64,000 nt of DNA, from the NCBI GenBank assembly GCA_020636545.1, contig JACJXS010000012.1:124001-188000 (forward strand). Reading direction: 5' to 3'. This DNA comes from Chitinophagales bacterium (GTDB lineage Bacteria; Bacteroidota; Bacteroidia; Chitinophagales; JADIYW01). Position numbers and translations under genes: made by a program. Positions within the stretch are counted from its first letter, which is position 1, and each line of letters begins with the position of its first letter. The notes below the pieces were generated by a model. That model ran no database searches and was not told where the DNA came from. It was given only the letters and a program-made list of their open reading frames with translations. This document shows, piece after piece, positions 8,406-17,946 of the stretch.

Positions 8406-9860
8406 TTATAAAATTCTAGTAACCTCTTCCTTTAACCATAAATAAACTGAAACTAATTTGAATTCATTTGGTGTAACATTTTCAAATTCTTCAATAGCCT
8501 CTTGTATTTGTCTAATTTCTTTTGAAGGTATTTGTTTTTGTAGTTCATACTTTTGATTTACAGTATATAATTTCTTAAATAATTGACAAATATTTTTATA
8601 ATGGAGCATTTTTTCTGAAGAAACAGATTGTGCCAAACTATTGATGATGATTATTGCTGTATCATATTCTCGAATTAAATAAAAATAGACTGACTTAATA
8701 ATTTTCAACATATAATTTTGAGGAAAAGGTGCAGCATCTAAATCATAAGAAATATAGTTAGATAAATTTTGTGTATCTCTCATATACAAATAGCAAAGCA
8801 ATCTGTTATACAACAACATATTTTTATACAACATATTATCGGTAGAAAAGTCATTATCCAGTACATTTGAAACCTCATCATAGTATTTGCACTTTACTAA
8901 GTTTGTTATGTAATTCACATAATAAATAGTTCTTATTCCGTGATGTTTGAATTGCTTATCAATATCTTGCTTGATACTTTTTAAAACAATATCCGAATCT
9001 TTAAAAAAGCCATTAGCAGAAAGTTCTCTGCCTTTTGCAATTAAAATATTTATTCTAACTTCTTGAAATAATGTATTGTTTTGATAAATAGATTCAATAA
9101 ATTCTAATGCTTGATCTAGATTTTTTATTTGAATTTTATTATCATTATTATCATGTACAGTATAAGATGCAGCAAAATGGTTATATAAATTACTTAATGC
9201 ATTTTTTCTTAGTTTGCAAATATAATCTTCATCGACCAAACTTTCTCTATGTTCTTGATGATGATTATAGGAAATCCAATTACTTTGTGCTTTATATAAA
9301 TTTAATTCAGCACATTTTGCCGATATTAAATCATCTAATAAAATAGTACAATCTTGAAATAAACTTGGATAGGTCTGAAGCCGTTTACTAATATCAGTAA
9401 TCTTATACCTAACATTTTCTACTCGAATAAAGCATGCATCTAAAGCAAAATTATATGAAGCATAATTATCTTTTTGTTTAACTAATTTTTCAGTTTTTTC
9501 ATCAATCCCATCTATATATTGAAGCCTATTAAAAGCTTGTACTAAAAGCCAGTCGTTATAGGCATTATTATGATTAGAAATATGTTGATGTTCAATTGTA
9601 ATCAAAAAATTTTCCAATTCTTCTTTTAAAATTCGAATTTCATTTCTCCATAAATAATCGAGTTTTTCTGAATATGTTTTATTGAATAATTTTCTAAACA
9701 ACAAAGATTTCTCTAATTGCTCGTCATTTTTTGCACTGACAATTAATTTATAAAATTTGTACGTTCTTTGTTTCTTAGTAGAATTTAAGTAAGTATCAAT
9801 TTCTTTAGTATAGATTTTTTGAATCTTAGAAATTAAAAAAATAATAGAATTGCCTTTCAT
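8406..9860 (-). CDS. Helical-repeat (TPR-like) cytoplasmic protein, unknown
   Basis: 484 residues, no signal peptide or membrane helix. The composition and spacing (repeated aromatic and small residues in helix pairs, for example YNRLLCYLYMRDTQNLSNYI, then YFYLIREYDTAIIIINSL) suggest an alpha-solenoid of TPR-like repeats. No enzyme motif is visible. It follows the secreted protein at 9873-10832 by 12 bp, so the two are likely co-transcribed. Confidence 0.75.
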   Translation of the reverse strand: MKGNSIIFLISKIQKIYTKEIDTYLNSTKKQRTYKFYKLIVSAKNDEQLEKSLLFRKLFNKTYSEKLDYLWRNEIRILKEELENFLITIEHQHISNHNNAYNDWLLVQAFNRLQYIDGIDEKTEKLVKQKDNYASYNFALDACFIRVENVRYKITDISKRLQTYPSLFQDCTILLDDLISAKCAELNLYKAQSNWISYNHHQEHRESLVDEDYICKLRKNALSNLYNHFAASYTVHDNNDNKIQIKNLDQALEFIESIYQNNTLFQEVRINILIAKGRELSANGFFKDSDIVLKSIKQDIDKQFKHHGIRTIYYVNYITNLVKCKYYDEVSNVLDNDFSTDNMLYKNMLLYNRLLCYLYMRDTQNLSNYISYDLDAAPFPQNYMLKIIKSVYFYLIREYDTAIIIINSLAQSVSSEKMLHYKNICQLFKKLYTVNQKYELQKQIPSKEIRQIQEAIEEFENVTPNEFKLVSVYLWLKEEVTRIL

Positions 9861-9872
9861 ATTTATACTAAT

Positions 9873-10832
9873 TTATGGATACAATTTACCAATTTGTTCT
9901 CTCAATTCTAATAAAGACCAAAGTCCATAAACCATATTTTCTGGGTTACTAATATTTTCAAATTCAGCTAAATTAAACTCCTTAAAACCTCCTAACTTTG
10001 ATTGACTATTCAAAAAATAAATGACTTCCTTTTGATGTTTCTTTATATCAAAATCGTATGCATATAAACTATATGCCAATAACTGATAACTTGGCATCAA
10101 TTTATAATTTTGATAATTAAGGTTATTGAATTCACTGGTATCCGAAAGTACCTTGCCTAAGTTCAAGTTATTATAATTTATTTCAAACAATTTCTTTCTA
10201 AATTCTTTAATTTTAAGTTGATCTCTACCGCAATTTTTATCATATTCAATTAATAAGAAATAGAAATCATTCCGCATATTAATCGGATAATTTAAAGAAG
10301 TTTGATAAATGGAATCAATCATTTTTGGATTGACAATATTGTGCAATTGTTCGCAATAAACAATCAAACTAATTTTTCCATAATTGTTGTGTATATTTTT
10401 ATACATTAAATTTGAGACAGAATCTTGACTTTGTTGTTTTATAAAATCACTTGTATATCTATAATTATTGGAGAGCAATCTTTCATTATACAGAACATAA
10501 GAAAAATTTTCGATTACAATATTTGGAGAAAAAATCAAAAAAGAGTCCAAGCCCAATTTAAAATGCTTGTTTAATAAAATTAATTCCAGTGCAGTTGGTT
10601 CATTTTTTATTGCACCAACAGTCTTTTTCAAAATTTCTTTTGCTTGAAAAATTTTATTATCTAAAAAATGTAACACTGAATCCTTTCCTACTTTATGAAT
10701 AAAGCTATCCAATGTATCCTGTTCTAATCGATTAAAATGTATTGAATTAGGTTTAAATGTTTGATTTTCTGCTAGAATTATATTCGTAAATAAGACTGCA
10801 ACAAATAAAGTAAATAAACAAATTCTTTTCAT
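9873..10832 (-). CDS. Secreted protein of unknown function
   Basis: 319 residues from ATG 10832. A longer in-frame opening from 10901 exists, but the ATG at 10832 starts a clean Sec signal peptide (MKRICLFTLFVAVLFTNIILA, cleaved before ENQ). The mature protein is helical and charged, with no recognised domain. It is divergent from the DUF4184 gene at 10905. Confidence 0.7.
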   Translation of the reverse strand: MKRICLFTLFVAVLFTNIILAENQTFKPNSIHFNRLEQDTLDSFIHKVGKDSVLHFLDNKIFQAKEILKKTVGAIKNEPTALELILLNKHFKLGLDSFLIFSPNIVIENFSYVLYNERLLSNNYRYTSDFIKQQSQDSVSNLMYKNIHNNYGKISLIVYCEQLHNIVNPKMIDSIYQTSLNYPINMRNDFYFLLIEYDKNCGRDQLKIKEFRKKLFEINYNNLNLGKVLSDTSEFNNLNYQNYKLMPSYQLLAYSLYAYDFDIKKHQKEVIYFLNSQSKLGGFKEFNLAEFENISNPENMVYGLWSLLELREQIGKLYP

Positions 10833-10904
10833 ACGATTAACTTTTTTAGTATGTTTGTCCAAAATAAAAAATACTTTAAGTAAATATAGCAATTTGTACA
10901 ATTT

Positions 10905-11645
10905 ATGCCATATACCTTAGCACATCCAATGTTTTTATTATGGAGCAAACGTAAGTTTCCTAAGGTTTCCATTACTGCAATTATCATTGCAAGTATCACG
11001 CCAGATTTTGATATACTGCTTCGCTTAACGGATACTAGAATTCATATTTTTCAATACAATTTAAAAGATATTTTCCTATTAATTTTACCTATTAGTTTTG
11101 GTATTTGGTTGTATTACGAACTTTGTCTAAAAAAAATTATAGTACCTATTTTCCCATTCTTAACAACTGAAGATTATAAAATTAAAGATTTTGGACTAGT
11201 TTTATTAACGATGTTGCTTTCTATTCTAGTTCATCTATTTTTAGATTTAATTTCTCATTGGGATGCCTTTAGTCTATCAATGATGATAGGTTGGAATACT
11301 GGCGACCCAATTTTAACTTTACTATTTTATGGCTATGCACTTTACGGCAATACAATACTTTTTTCTGCCTTGGGGCTATTTTTAATGACAAAATACATCA
11401 ACTTTAAAACACTACTAAAGTTTAGACCTAATAAAAATCAATCGATTTATTTTATATTGTTATTTATTTTTACAAGTATATTCTTCTCGTTCAAAATCTT
11501 TATGGCTGTCAAGGAACATAAATATTTTATTGATATTCTAATTATCAATTTTACGGGTGCCTTAGTATTTGCTTTCCTCACAACGCCTATTTTTTTCTTT
11601 ATTTTACAAAAATCAAAACTGATACATGCCCAACCAAGTACATAG
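10905..11645 (+). CDS. DUF4184 family membrane protein
   Basis: 246 residues with about five to six membrane helices. The opening MPYTLAHPMFLL and the ASITPDFDILLRL segment, plus a later HLFLDLISHWDAF, are the conserved His/Asp motifs of DUF4184. These residues resemble those of membrane metal-dependent hydrolases, but the activity of the family is not established. Its end overlaps the start of the glycosyltransferase by 20 bp, so the two are translationally linked. Confidence 0.88.
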   Translation: MPYTLAHPMFLLWSKRKFPKVSITAIIIASITPDFDILLRLTDTRIHIFQYNLKDIFLLILPISFGIWLYYELCLKKIIVPIFPFLTTEDYKIKDFGLVLLTMLLSILVHLFLDLISHWDAFSLSMMIGWNTGDPILTLLFYGYALYGNTILFSALGLFLMTKYINFKTLLKFRPNKNQSIYFILLFIFTSIFFSFKIFMAVKEHKYFIDILIINFTGALVFAFLTTPIFFFILQKSKLIHAQPST

Positions 11646-12462
11646 TTTGTGGATAGGAAATTCATTATCTGCTATGGAATTATTGACCATTCAATCATTT
11701 ATTGAAAATGATTTTGTTTTTAATTTGTGGGTGTATGAAAAAATAAACAATTTACCACAAGGTATTATACTTAAAGACGCCAACGAAATAATTTCAGTGC
11801 ATCAAATTTTTAAATACAAAAATCAAAATAAATTCGGACACGGAAAAGGGAGTGTTTCAGGATTTTCTGATTTATTTCGTTATAAATTATTATATGACAA
11901 AGGTGGTATTTGGACAGATATGGACATAACTTGTTTACAAAGTTTTGAAATAAAAGAACCATATTTCTTTAGATATCACCATCAAATTGGAATGGTCGGA
12001 AATTTTATGAAAGTACCTGCAAAATCTGATTTAATGTGGTACTGTTATCAAGAAACTTTACATCAAGTAAATGAAGATAATATAAACTGGCTTTTACCTA
12101 TTGAAATTCTAATTCAAGGTATAAAAAAATATGACCTTCAAAATTTTGTTGGAAATATTTCTAATATGGATAGTTTTTTAGTCGTCAGAAAACTTCTAAG
12201 CAACAAGAAAACACCGATAACACAATGGAAAATTATCCATTGGATGAACGAAGAATTTAGGCGACTGAATATAGATAAAAATACGGCTATTAAAAACTCA
12301 ACTTACCAAATTCTTTTAGACAAATACCATATAAAATATCAGGTTTTAGATAAAATATCTGCCTTAAAACTTTACTTTAGAATTTCAAGTTTTCATTATG
12401 CTTGGTTGAATTTAAAAGCTAGAATTAATTACTTTTCAAATAATTTTTTTCTAAGAAACTAA
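11626..12462 (+). CDS. GT32-like glycosyltransferase
   Basis: 278 residues. The core segment SDLFRYKLLYDKGGIWTDMD carries the DxD motif (D-M-D) of the GT32 (OCH1/capsular polysaccharide type) family, which transfers a sugar from a nucleotide donor. The N-terminal VHSLWIG strand fits the GT-A fold. No other polysaccharide genes are adjacent, so the acceptor is unknown. It starts 20 bp inside the DUF4184 gene. Confidence 0.85.
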   Translation: MPNQVHSLWIGNSLSAMELLTIQSFIENDFVFNLWVYEKINNLPQGIILKDANEIISVHQIFKYKNQNKFGHGKGSVSGFSDLFRYKLLYDKGGIWTDMDITCLQSFEIKEPYFFRYHHQIGMVGNFMKVPAKSDLMWYCYQETLHQVNEDNINWLLPIEILIQGIKKYDLQNFVGNISNMDSFLVVRKLLSNKKTPITQWKIIHWMNEEFRRLNIDKNTAIKNSTYQILLDKYHIKYQVLDKISALKLYFRISSFHYAWLNLKARINYFSNNFFLRN

Positions 12463-12511
12463 TAATAATTCAAAATAAATTTATATTTTCAATGCATTAA
12501 TTAGTTTGATA

Positions 12512-13891
12512 ATGAATTCAAAATCTACCAAATACATTGACAAGCTTAAAGGATTGGCTTTAATCTTTATTTTATCAGCTTTTTCAAACTTTTTATATGC
12601 AGGAGATTGCCCAAAAAGATACATTAATCCAATTTTCAAAGAGGTACAATATAGTGCTGCACTAAAATATGGACCTTACAAAAAGAACACAGATGGCACG
12701 CATACTTGGTTAATTTATGATGTATATGAACCCAAAAATGACACACTTTCACTTCGGCCTGTAATTATTCTTATTCATGGCGGTAGTTTTACCAGCTTCC
12801 CACCTATCGATAGAAAAAGTCCAGATATTGGCGGAATGGCAAAAGCCTTAGCAGAGCGTGGTTATCTTGTCATCTCTCCTGATTATCGTTTATTTCGTGG
12901 CGAACAAACTTTTGAGAAAATGGCTGAAACAATATTCGCAGCCTCTTTAGATATAAATGAGTTGTTTTGTTATTTAAAAAATGATGTTGAAAATGGAAAT
13001 CAACACAAGATTGATTTGAATAATCTCTTTTTTGGAGGCTCTTCAGCTGGTGCCATTTTAGCATTAAATTATGGTTTGTTTATCGATGATATCAGTGATT
13101 TAGATTTCAATCCAATTTATAAAAACATCATGCTAAAAGTAGCTGCATTTGATGGAATTACAGATGCCAATTCAATATTACATCATAAAATGTGTGGCAT
13201 TATCCCAAAAGGTTACCTATCAATTTCTGGAGCATTAATTGATTCAAATATTATCAAACCCAAAATCGCTAGTGTTTATCAATTACACGGCAAAATGGAT
13301 TTAGCATTACCATACACAACTGGCTATCCATTGGGCAATCCAGCTCTTCCAAAACTAATTGGTCCAGGAATATTTATAGATAAATTTAGAGCAGCTGGAA
13401 TAACCGTAGAAGCTGATATTTACGATGATAAATTCCACGTTCCAGTAATTCTTCCTTTCGGTGATAATATTCCATTAGCTATTGAATTGCTTTTAAAAAC
13501 AGGCGACATTTACGACCGACCAGTTTTAGATAGTACAATTTATCGCATCTCTCATTTTTGTTATGATTTAATGGGCAAACCAAGTGAGCAAAGTTGCGAT
13601 TCTACCTTATTATTTAATAAAAAAAATGTACTTACAAATCAATTAAATTTATATCCGAATCCTTCAAATGGTATATTTAATATAGAAATTCCTAAATCTC
13701 TTAGCAATAAAGCAAATGATATTACTATTTATGATTCAAATGGGAAAATAATTTTTAATACTCAAACCAATTTAGAAGCTAATATAAAAATTAATTTAAG
13801 TACAATTTCTAAAGGAATGTATTGGATGATTTTAAAATCAACAGATATAAAAGTTAAGGAGATTTATCTTCAAAAGGTATCGATATTATAA
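12512..13891 (+). CDS. Secreted alpha/beta hydrolase (esterase-like) with T9SS sorting domain
   Basis: 459 residues: N-terminal signal (ALIFILSAFSNFLYAG), an alpha/beta-hydrolase domain (about 40-330) with oxyanion HGGSF and nucleophile elbow GGSSAGA (Ser about 178), and a C-terminal type A T9SS sorting domain beginning LYPNPSNGIFNIEI and ending in KGMYWMILKS. A catalytic His is plausible in the KFHVPV segment. The fold resembles carboxylesterase/lipase B-type enzymes; the substrate is unknown. A TTG lies 6 bp upstream in frame; the ATG at 12512 is preferred. Confidence 0.88.
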   Translation: MNSKSTKYIDKLKGLALIFILSAFSNFLYAGDCPKRYINPIFKEVQYSAALKYGPYKKNTDGTHTWLIYDVYEPKNDTLSLRPVIILIHGGSFTSFPPIDRKSPDIGGMAKALAERGYLVISPDYRLFRGEQTFEKMAETIFAASLDINELFCYLKNDVENGNQHKIDLNNLFFGGSSAGAILALNYGLFIDDISDLDFNPIYKNIMLKVAAFDGITDANSILHHKMCGIIPKGYLSISGALIDSNIIKPKIASVYQLHGKMDLALPYTTGYPLGNPALPKLIGPGIFIDKFRAAGITVEADIYDDKFHVPVILPFGDNIPLAIELLLKTGDIYDRPVLDSTIYRISHFCYDLMGKPSEQSCDSTLLFNKKNVLTNQLNLYPNPSNGIFNIEIPKSLSNKANDITIYDSNGKIIFNTQTNLEANIKINLSTISKGMYWMILKSTDIKVKEIYLQKVSIL

Positions 13892-14209
13892 TACACTTTT
13901 ATAAATTATAAAGGCTTGAATATAATACAATAACTTTAACTAAGCATTCAATTTAATTATATAAGACTGATAAGAAAGTCAAACAACAAAAAGAATCTAA
14001 GCTTTCATTTAATTTAAACACGGCTATCGCATTGATAATGAGGCTCAAAGCAAAAGAACAATGAAGAAAATTGAAATTTAGTATAAAATTAATGAATAAA
14101 GAATTTCTTTCAACTGTCTTTAAATGATATTATTCAATAAAAATTATCCTTTCTTTATAGAATTATAATGAATAAATACCTATTTTAGCCTACAAATAAA
14201 TAGGTAGAA
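13892..14209. other. Intergenic stretch, no gene seen
   Basis: 318 bp of AT-rich DNA between the secreted hydrolase and the aldehyde dehydrogenase. No open frame with a credible start, no strong hairpin and no RNA gene was seen. TACCTATTTTAG-like sequence shortly before 14210 is a weak match to a -7 element. Confidence 0.5.
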
Positions 14210-15781
14210 ATGGATATTCAAAATCAAACGGTCATTCCTGTAGAAAACCCAATTAACGGAAAAGTTTTATATGAGATTAATGACAATCCTGAAAATGTTG
14301 CAAGTTATTACAAGATAGCTGATGAAGTTCAACAAAAAATTCAAGCAATGTCTATTAAAGAAAGAATTGCTGAAGTGGATAAAATTAATCAATATGTATT
14401 AGACCACAGTGATTTTATTTTAGATTGCATTATTGCAGAAACAGGCAAAGCTCGTACGGATGCCTTTGCTGCAGAAGTATTTGAAGTAGGCGATGTAATT
14501 GATGTTTATAAAAAATTAGCTCCAAAATTATTAAAAGATAAAAATATTGACATGCCTGTTTTTTTAATGGGTAAAAAATGTAAACAATATTTTGAACCAT
14601 TAGGAACTGTTTTAGTTATTACACCTTGGAATTTCCCATTTTATCAAGTGATAGTTCCTAGTTTACTATCTTTTCTTGCTGGAAATGCGACCATTGCTAA
14701 ACCTTCAGAGGTTACACCATTAAAACCTTTATGGGATCATTTCTTTGCCAACTCTGGCTTTATGAAAGATGCCATTCAAGTTGTTTTTGGTGGAAAGCAA
14801 GTTGGAGCTGCTTTAATTCAACAACGCCCACATAAAATTCACTTCACAGGCTCTGTAAAAAGTGGAAAAATCATTGGCAAATTAGCTGCAGAACAACTAA
14901 TTCCTGTTGATTTAGAATTGGGTGGAAAAGATGCATCTATTGTTTTTGATGATATTAATATGGAAAGAACTGTAAATGGTGTGATGTGGGGAGCATTTAC
15001 AAATGCTGGTCAAAATTGTACTGGAATTGAAAGATTATACGTTCAAGAAACCATTTATGATAAGTTCGTTAATGAGTTGGTTAATAAGACAAAAAAGCTT
15101 AGAACTTCTCATATTGATAGAGATACAAAATCTCCTGAAGATTGCGATATGGGAACAATGACAGCACCATTCCAAGTGGCTATCGTTGAAGAACATATTG
15201 AAGATGCTTTAGCTAAAGGTGCAAAGTTATTGTGTGGTGGCATTACTGAAAAAGGTTCTATGCACATGTTACCAACTATTTTAGAAAACTGCAATCACAC
15301 AATGAAAATAGCTTCTGAAGAGACTTTTGGACCAACAGTGGCTATTATGAAATTCAAAACAGAAGCTGAAGCTATTGCTTTGGCTAATGATTCTATCTAT
15401 GGTTTAGGTGGTTCTGTTTGGACCAAAGATTTAGCAAGAGGTGAGCGTGTTGCAAGAGCTATCAAAACAGGAAATTTCTGTATCAATAACCACATGATTA
15501 ATGAAGCCAATCCTTATTTGCCTTTTGGTGGAACTAAAGATTCTGGTATTGGAAGATTTAAAGGCGAAGAAGGCATTTTGACTTTCTGTAATCATAAATC
15601 AGTGTTAATAGATAAAATGAGTGGCATTATTGAACCACATTGGTATCCATTTACCAATACTAAAGCTCAATTATTAAGAAACTTAATGGATAGTTGGTTC
15701 CAAAAATCAAGAAATTATATCAAATTTGCTATCAATGGTTTAAAAATTGACAGCATTGGCACAAAAGAACAAATTAAATAG
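14210..15781 (+). CDS. NAD(P)-dependent aldehyde dehydrogenase
   Basis: 523 residues of the ALDH superfamily, which oxidises aldehydes to acids. Cofactor-site motif TPWNFPFYQV, the FTGSVKSGKIIG turn, the catalytic Glu in LELGGKD and the nucleophile in NAGQNCTG (Cys about 270) are all present. The roughly 40 residues after the usual ALDH end form an extra C-terminal tail. It is followed by a GMC oxidoreductase and a small protein, so an alcohol-to-aldehyde-to-acid route is plausible; the substrate cannot be read from sequence. Confidence 0.92.
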   Translation: MDIQNQTVIPVENPINGKVLYEINDNPENVASYYKIADEVQQKIQAMSIKERIAEVDKINQYVLDHSDFILDCIIAETGKARTDAFAAEVFEVGDVIDVYKKLAPKLLKDKNIDMPVFLMGKKCKQYFEPLGTVLVITPWNFPFYQVIVPSLLSFLAGNATIAKPSEVTPLKPLWDHFFANSGFMKDAIQVVFGGKQVGAALIQQRPHKIHFTGSVKSGKIIGKLAAEQLIPVDLELGGKDASIVFDDINMERTVNGVMWGAFTNAGQNCTGIERLYVQETIYDKFVNELVNKTKKLRTSHIDRDTKSPEDCDMGTMTAPFQVAIVEEHIEDALAKGAKLLCGGITEKGSMHMLPTILENCNHTMKIASEETFGPTVAIMKFKTEAEAIALANDSIYGLGGSVWTKDLARGERVARAIKTGNFCINNHMINEANPYLPFGGTKDSGIGRFKGEEGILTFCNHKSVLIDKMSGIIEPHWYPFTNTKAQLLRNLMDSWFQKSRNYIKFAINGLKIDSIGTKEQIK

Positions 15782-15882
15782 TCAAACGAAAGGAAAATAT
15801 TAAGTAGTAAGATGGAAAATAGAGTAGCAAGAAATAAACTACGAATCAGTAAAAATTAAGAACTCAAAATAAATAATTAAAT

Positions 15883-17262
15883 ATGATTTACGATTTTATT
15901 GTAGTAGGTTCAGGTAGCGGCGGTGGTGCTTTGGCATACTATTTACACAACAGTGGAGCGAAAGTTTTATTGCTAGAAGCAGGAAAGTTTTATCGTAAAG
16001 ATACCTTTCCAAGAACGGAAACCGAGGCATCTGCAAAATTATATTGGGGTGGTGGAATTGAGTTCTCACAAGATGGAAGAATGGGCTTTTTACGAGGTCG
16101 TTTAGTGGGAGGTGCTTCTATTTTATATCAATGTTTAATGGATAGATTTGACGACTTAGCATTTGATGATTGGAAAGCAGAAAGTGGTGTTAATTGGTTC
16201 AATAATACAGAAATGGACAAACACTATTCTCAAGTAGAATCAGACTTAGCTTTACATACATTTGTGAAAGAAGAGATGCGAAATAATGGTCGTTTATTTT
16301 CTGAAGCTTGCGATAAATTAGGGTACAAATGGGGTTATTTAAGAAGAGGTCAAAGTGATTGTGCACCTGAACGAGATAATGACTGTATCGCTTGTTTAGG
16401 TGGCTGCCATAGAGATTCTAAGCAAAGTTCTTTAGTAGCTTTTGTACAAAAAGCCGAAAAAACTGGTATGGACATAAAGGCTGAAGTGGAGATTGGAAAA
16501 GTAGAACCCAATGCAGATACTTGTAAAGTTTATGGTACACACCTAGGTAATAAAGTAATGTTTGAAGGTAAGAAAGTAATTCTTTCTGGTGGTGCTTTTG
16601 GTTCTACCAAAATGATGTTACAATCAGGTTATAAATCAAAATTACCGATGTTAGGACAAAAATTTGCCTCACATCCACAATTTATGTGGTTTGGTTTCCA
16701 AAAAGATTATGTTGATGCACACAAAGGAATGTTCCAAAACGTTGCCTCAAAAGATCCAAACTTCAGAAAAGAAGGTTTTAAATTAGAAAATGTTTTCGCT
16801 TCTCCTGTTTCTATCGGAATGTTGTTTGGAGATGTTGGTAAGAAACATCAAGATTATTTAAAAAGATACCGACACATGCAGTGTATTGAAGTAGCAGTTC
16901 GAGATGAAAATGTTGGAGAAATAAGAGTGGACAACCAAGGTAAAATGATTATTCATAAGCCTTTAACCGACCAAGATAATATTAGAAAAAATAAAGGTTT
17001 AGATGTCATCAGAAAAGTGCTACATGCATCAGGAGCTGAAGAAATTTATGAATCAGATTTATATTTTGGCTTACACTTGATGGGTGGTTGTGTTATGGGT
17101 GTTGATGCTACAAAATCTGTTGTCGATCCAGAATTTAGAGTGCATGGAGAAAAGACATTGTATATTGCAGATTCCAGTATTTATCCAAATGCCCCAGGCA
17201 TTAATCCCGCATTAACAATTATGTCATTAGGAAACCGATTAGCTAACCAATTAACGAAATAA
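15883..17262 (+). CDS. GMC-family FAD oxidoreductase
   Basis: 459 residues. The FAD-binding GSGSGGG motif is at residues 9-15, and the C-terminal GMC_oxred_C part carries LHLMGGCVMG, with the His likely catalytic, and NPALTIMSLGNR. A Cys cluster, CAPERDNDCIACLGGC (about 160-175), is not part of standard soluble GMC enzymes but occurs in long-chain alcohol and sterol oxidase relatives. It probably oxidises an alcohol, with the next gene as a partner and the preceding ALDH taking the product. 100 bp separate it from the ALDH. Confidence 0.9.
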   Translation: MIYDFIVVGSGSGGGALAYYLHNSGAKVLLLEAGKFYRKDTFPRTETEASAKLYWGGGIEFSQDGRMGFLRGRLVGGASILYQCLMDRFDDLAFDDWKAESGVNWFNNTEMDKHYSQVESDLALHTFVKEEMRNNGRLFSEACDKLGYKWGYLRRGQSDCAPERDNDCIACLGGCHRDSKQSSLVAFVQKAEKTGMDIKAEVEIGKVEPNADTCKVYGTHLGNKVMFEGKKVILSGGAFGSTKMMLQSGYKSKLPMLGQKFASHPQFMWFGFQKDYVDAHKGMFQNVASKDPNFRKEGFKLENVFASPVSIGMLFGDVGKKHQDYLKRYRHMQCIEVAVRDENVGEIRVDNQGKMIIHKPLTDQDNIRKNKGLDVIRKVLHASGAEEIYESDLYFGLHLMGGCVMGVDATKSVVDPEFRVHGEKTLYIADSSIYPNAPGINPALTIMSLGNRLANQLTK

Positions 17263-17348
17263 TTATAAATTATATGATTGAATAGTTTTGTAAGCTTGAA
17301 AAACTATCCTACTTACTACTCAATACTCACTACTTAATACTTAAAAAG

Positions 17349-17750
17349 ATGAATAAGTTTAGCAATAGAGCAATTAAAGGAATTTGTAAAGCAGGTGATG
17401 TTTATTTACCTCAAAATGGAGAATTTCCAAAATATAGCGATGTCGGTGGCACACAATTTTTAGACATGATGATAGAAAATGCACCACCTGAAGATATTAA
17501 AGCCTTGAATTTAGCAATGGCTATTATTTCATTTTTGCCAAATTTTATGGTTGCTTGGTTGGTGAATTGGTTTGCTTCAGCAACCAAAAGTTCCAGTAAT
17601 GGAATTATCGCATCAAATTTACGACAATTACACATGGGATTACGTGGTTTAGTTTATGGTACATACTATTCAGAATTAATCAACCCAAATTATAAAGGCA
17701 AAACACCTTTAGAATTATTAGATTATAGTATAAATAGAGTCGAAGACTAA
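17349..17750 (+). CDS. Small protein, possible partner of the GMC oxidoreductase
   Basis: 133 residues. The central stretch ALNLAMAIISFLPNFMVAWLV is hydrophobic and the rest helical. Small subunits of GMC dehydrogenases (for example gluconate 2-dehydrogenase subunit 3) occupy this position, and size and layout fit, but no diagnostic motif was found, so the pairing is inferred from order alone. A clear terminator follows at 17773. Confidence 0.65.
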   Translation: MNKFSNRAIKGICKAGDVYLPQNGEFPKYSDVGGTQFLDMMIENAPPEDIKALNLAMAIISFLPNFMVAWLVNWFASATKSSSNGIIASNLRQLHMGLRGLVYGTYYSELINPNYKGKTPLELLDYSINRVED

Positions 17751-17772
17751 AACTAAAAAAGATACTTTTCAC

Positions 17773-17805
17773 AAGGCGTTTCAATCTGGAACGCCTTTTT
17801 TATTT
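17773..17805 (+). terminator. Rho-independent terminator after the GMC gene set
   Basis: Stem AAGGCGTT (17773-17780) with AACGCCTT (17790-17797), loop of nine bases, followed by a T-rich run. It closes the ALDH-GMC-small-protein set. Confidence 0.85.
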
Positions 17806-17907
17806 GTTTTATGCTGAAATTAGTTTGCATATAGATAACTCCTACAAAATTATCACTTTCATTGAGTGGTTTTAAATAAATTGTATTACCTTTCATATCT
17901 AAAAATT

Positions 17908-17941
17908 TTTGTGAATTTTAAAGATAAAAAGCTTATATTTG
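17908..17941 (+). promoter_or_regulatory. Bacteroidota-type promoter before the candidate ncRNA
   Basis: TTTG (17908-17911), 22 bp, then TATATTTG (17934-17941), a good match to the -33/-7 consensus TTTG and TAnnTTTG. The predicted start of transcription is near 17947, just before the first paired segment of the structured RNA candidate. Confidence 0.6.
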
Positions 17942-17946
17942 AGAGT

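Noticed and set aside
13975..14063. Short frame ending NTAIALIMRLKAKEQ, which recalls the leader peptides of ribosomal peptide products
   Set aside because: It has no start codon after the upstream stop and no modification enzyme nearby.
17753..17896. A 47-codon minus-strand frame (starting MKGNTIYLKPLNESDN)
   Set aside because: It reads like protein, but it crosses the strong terminator at 17773-17797, has no clear promoter box and matches no family I recognise.
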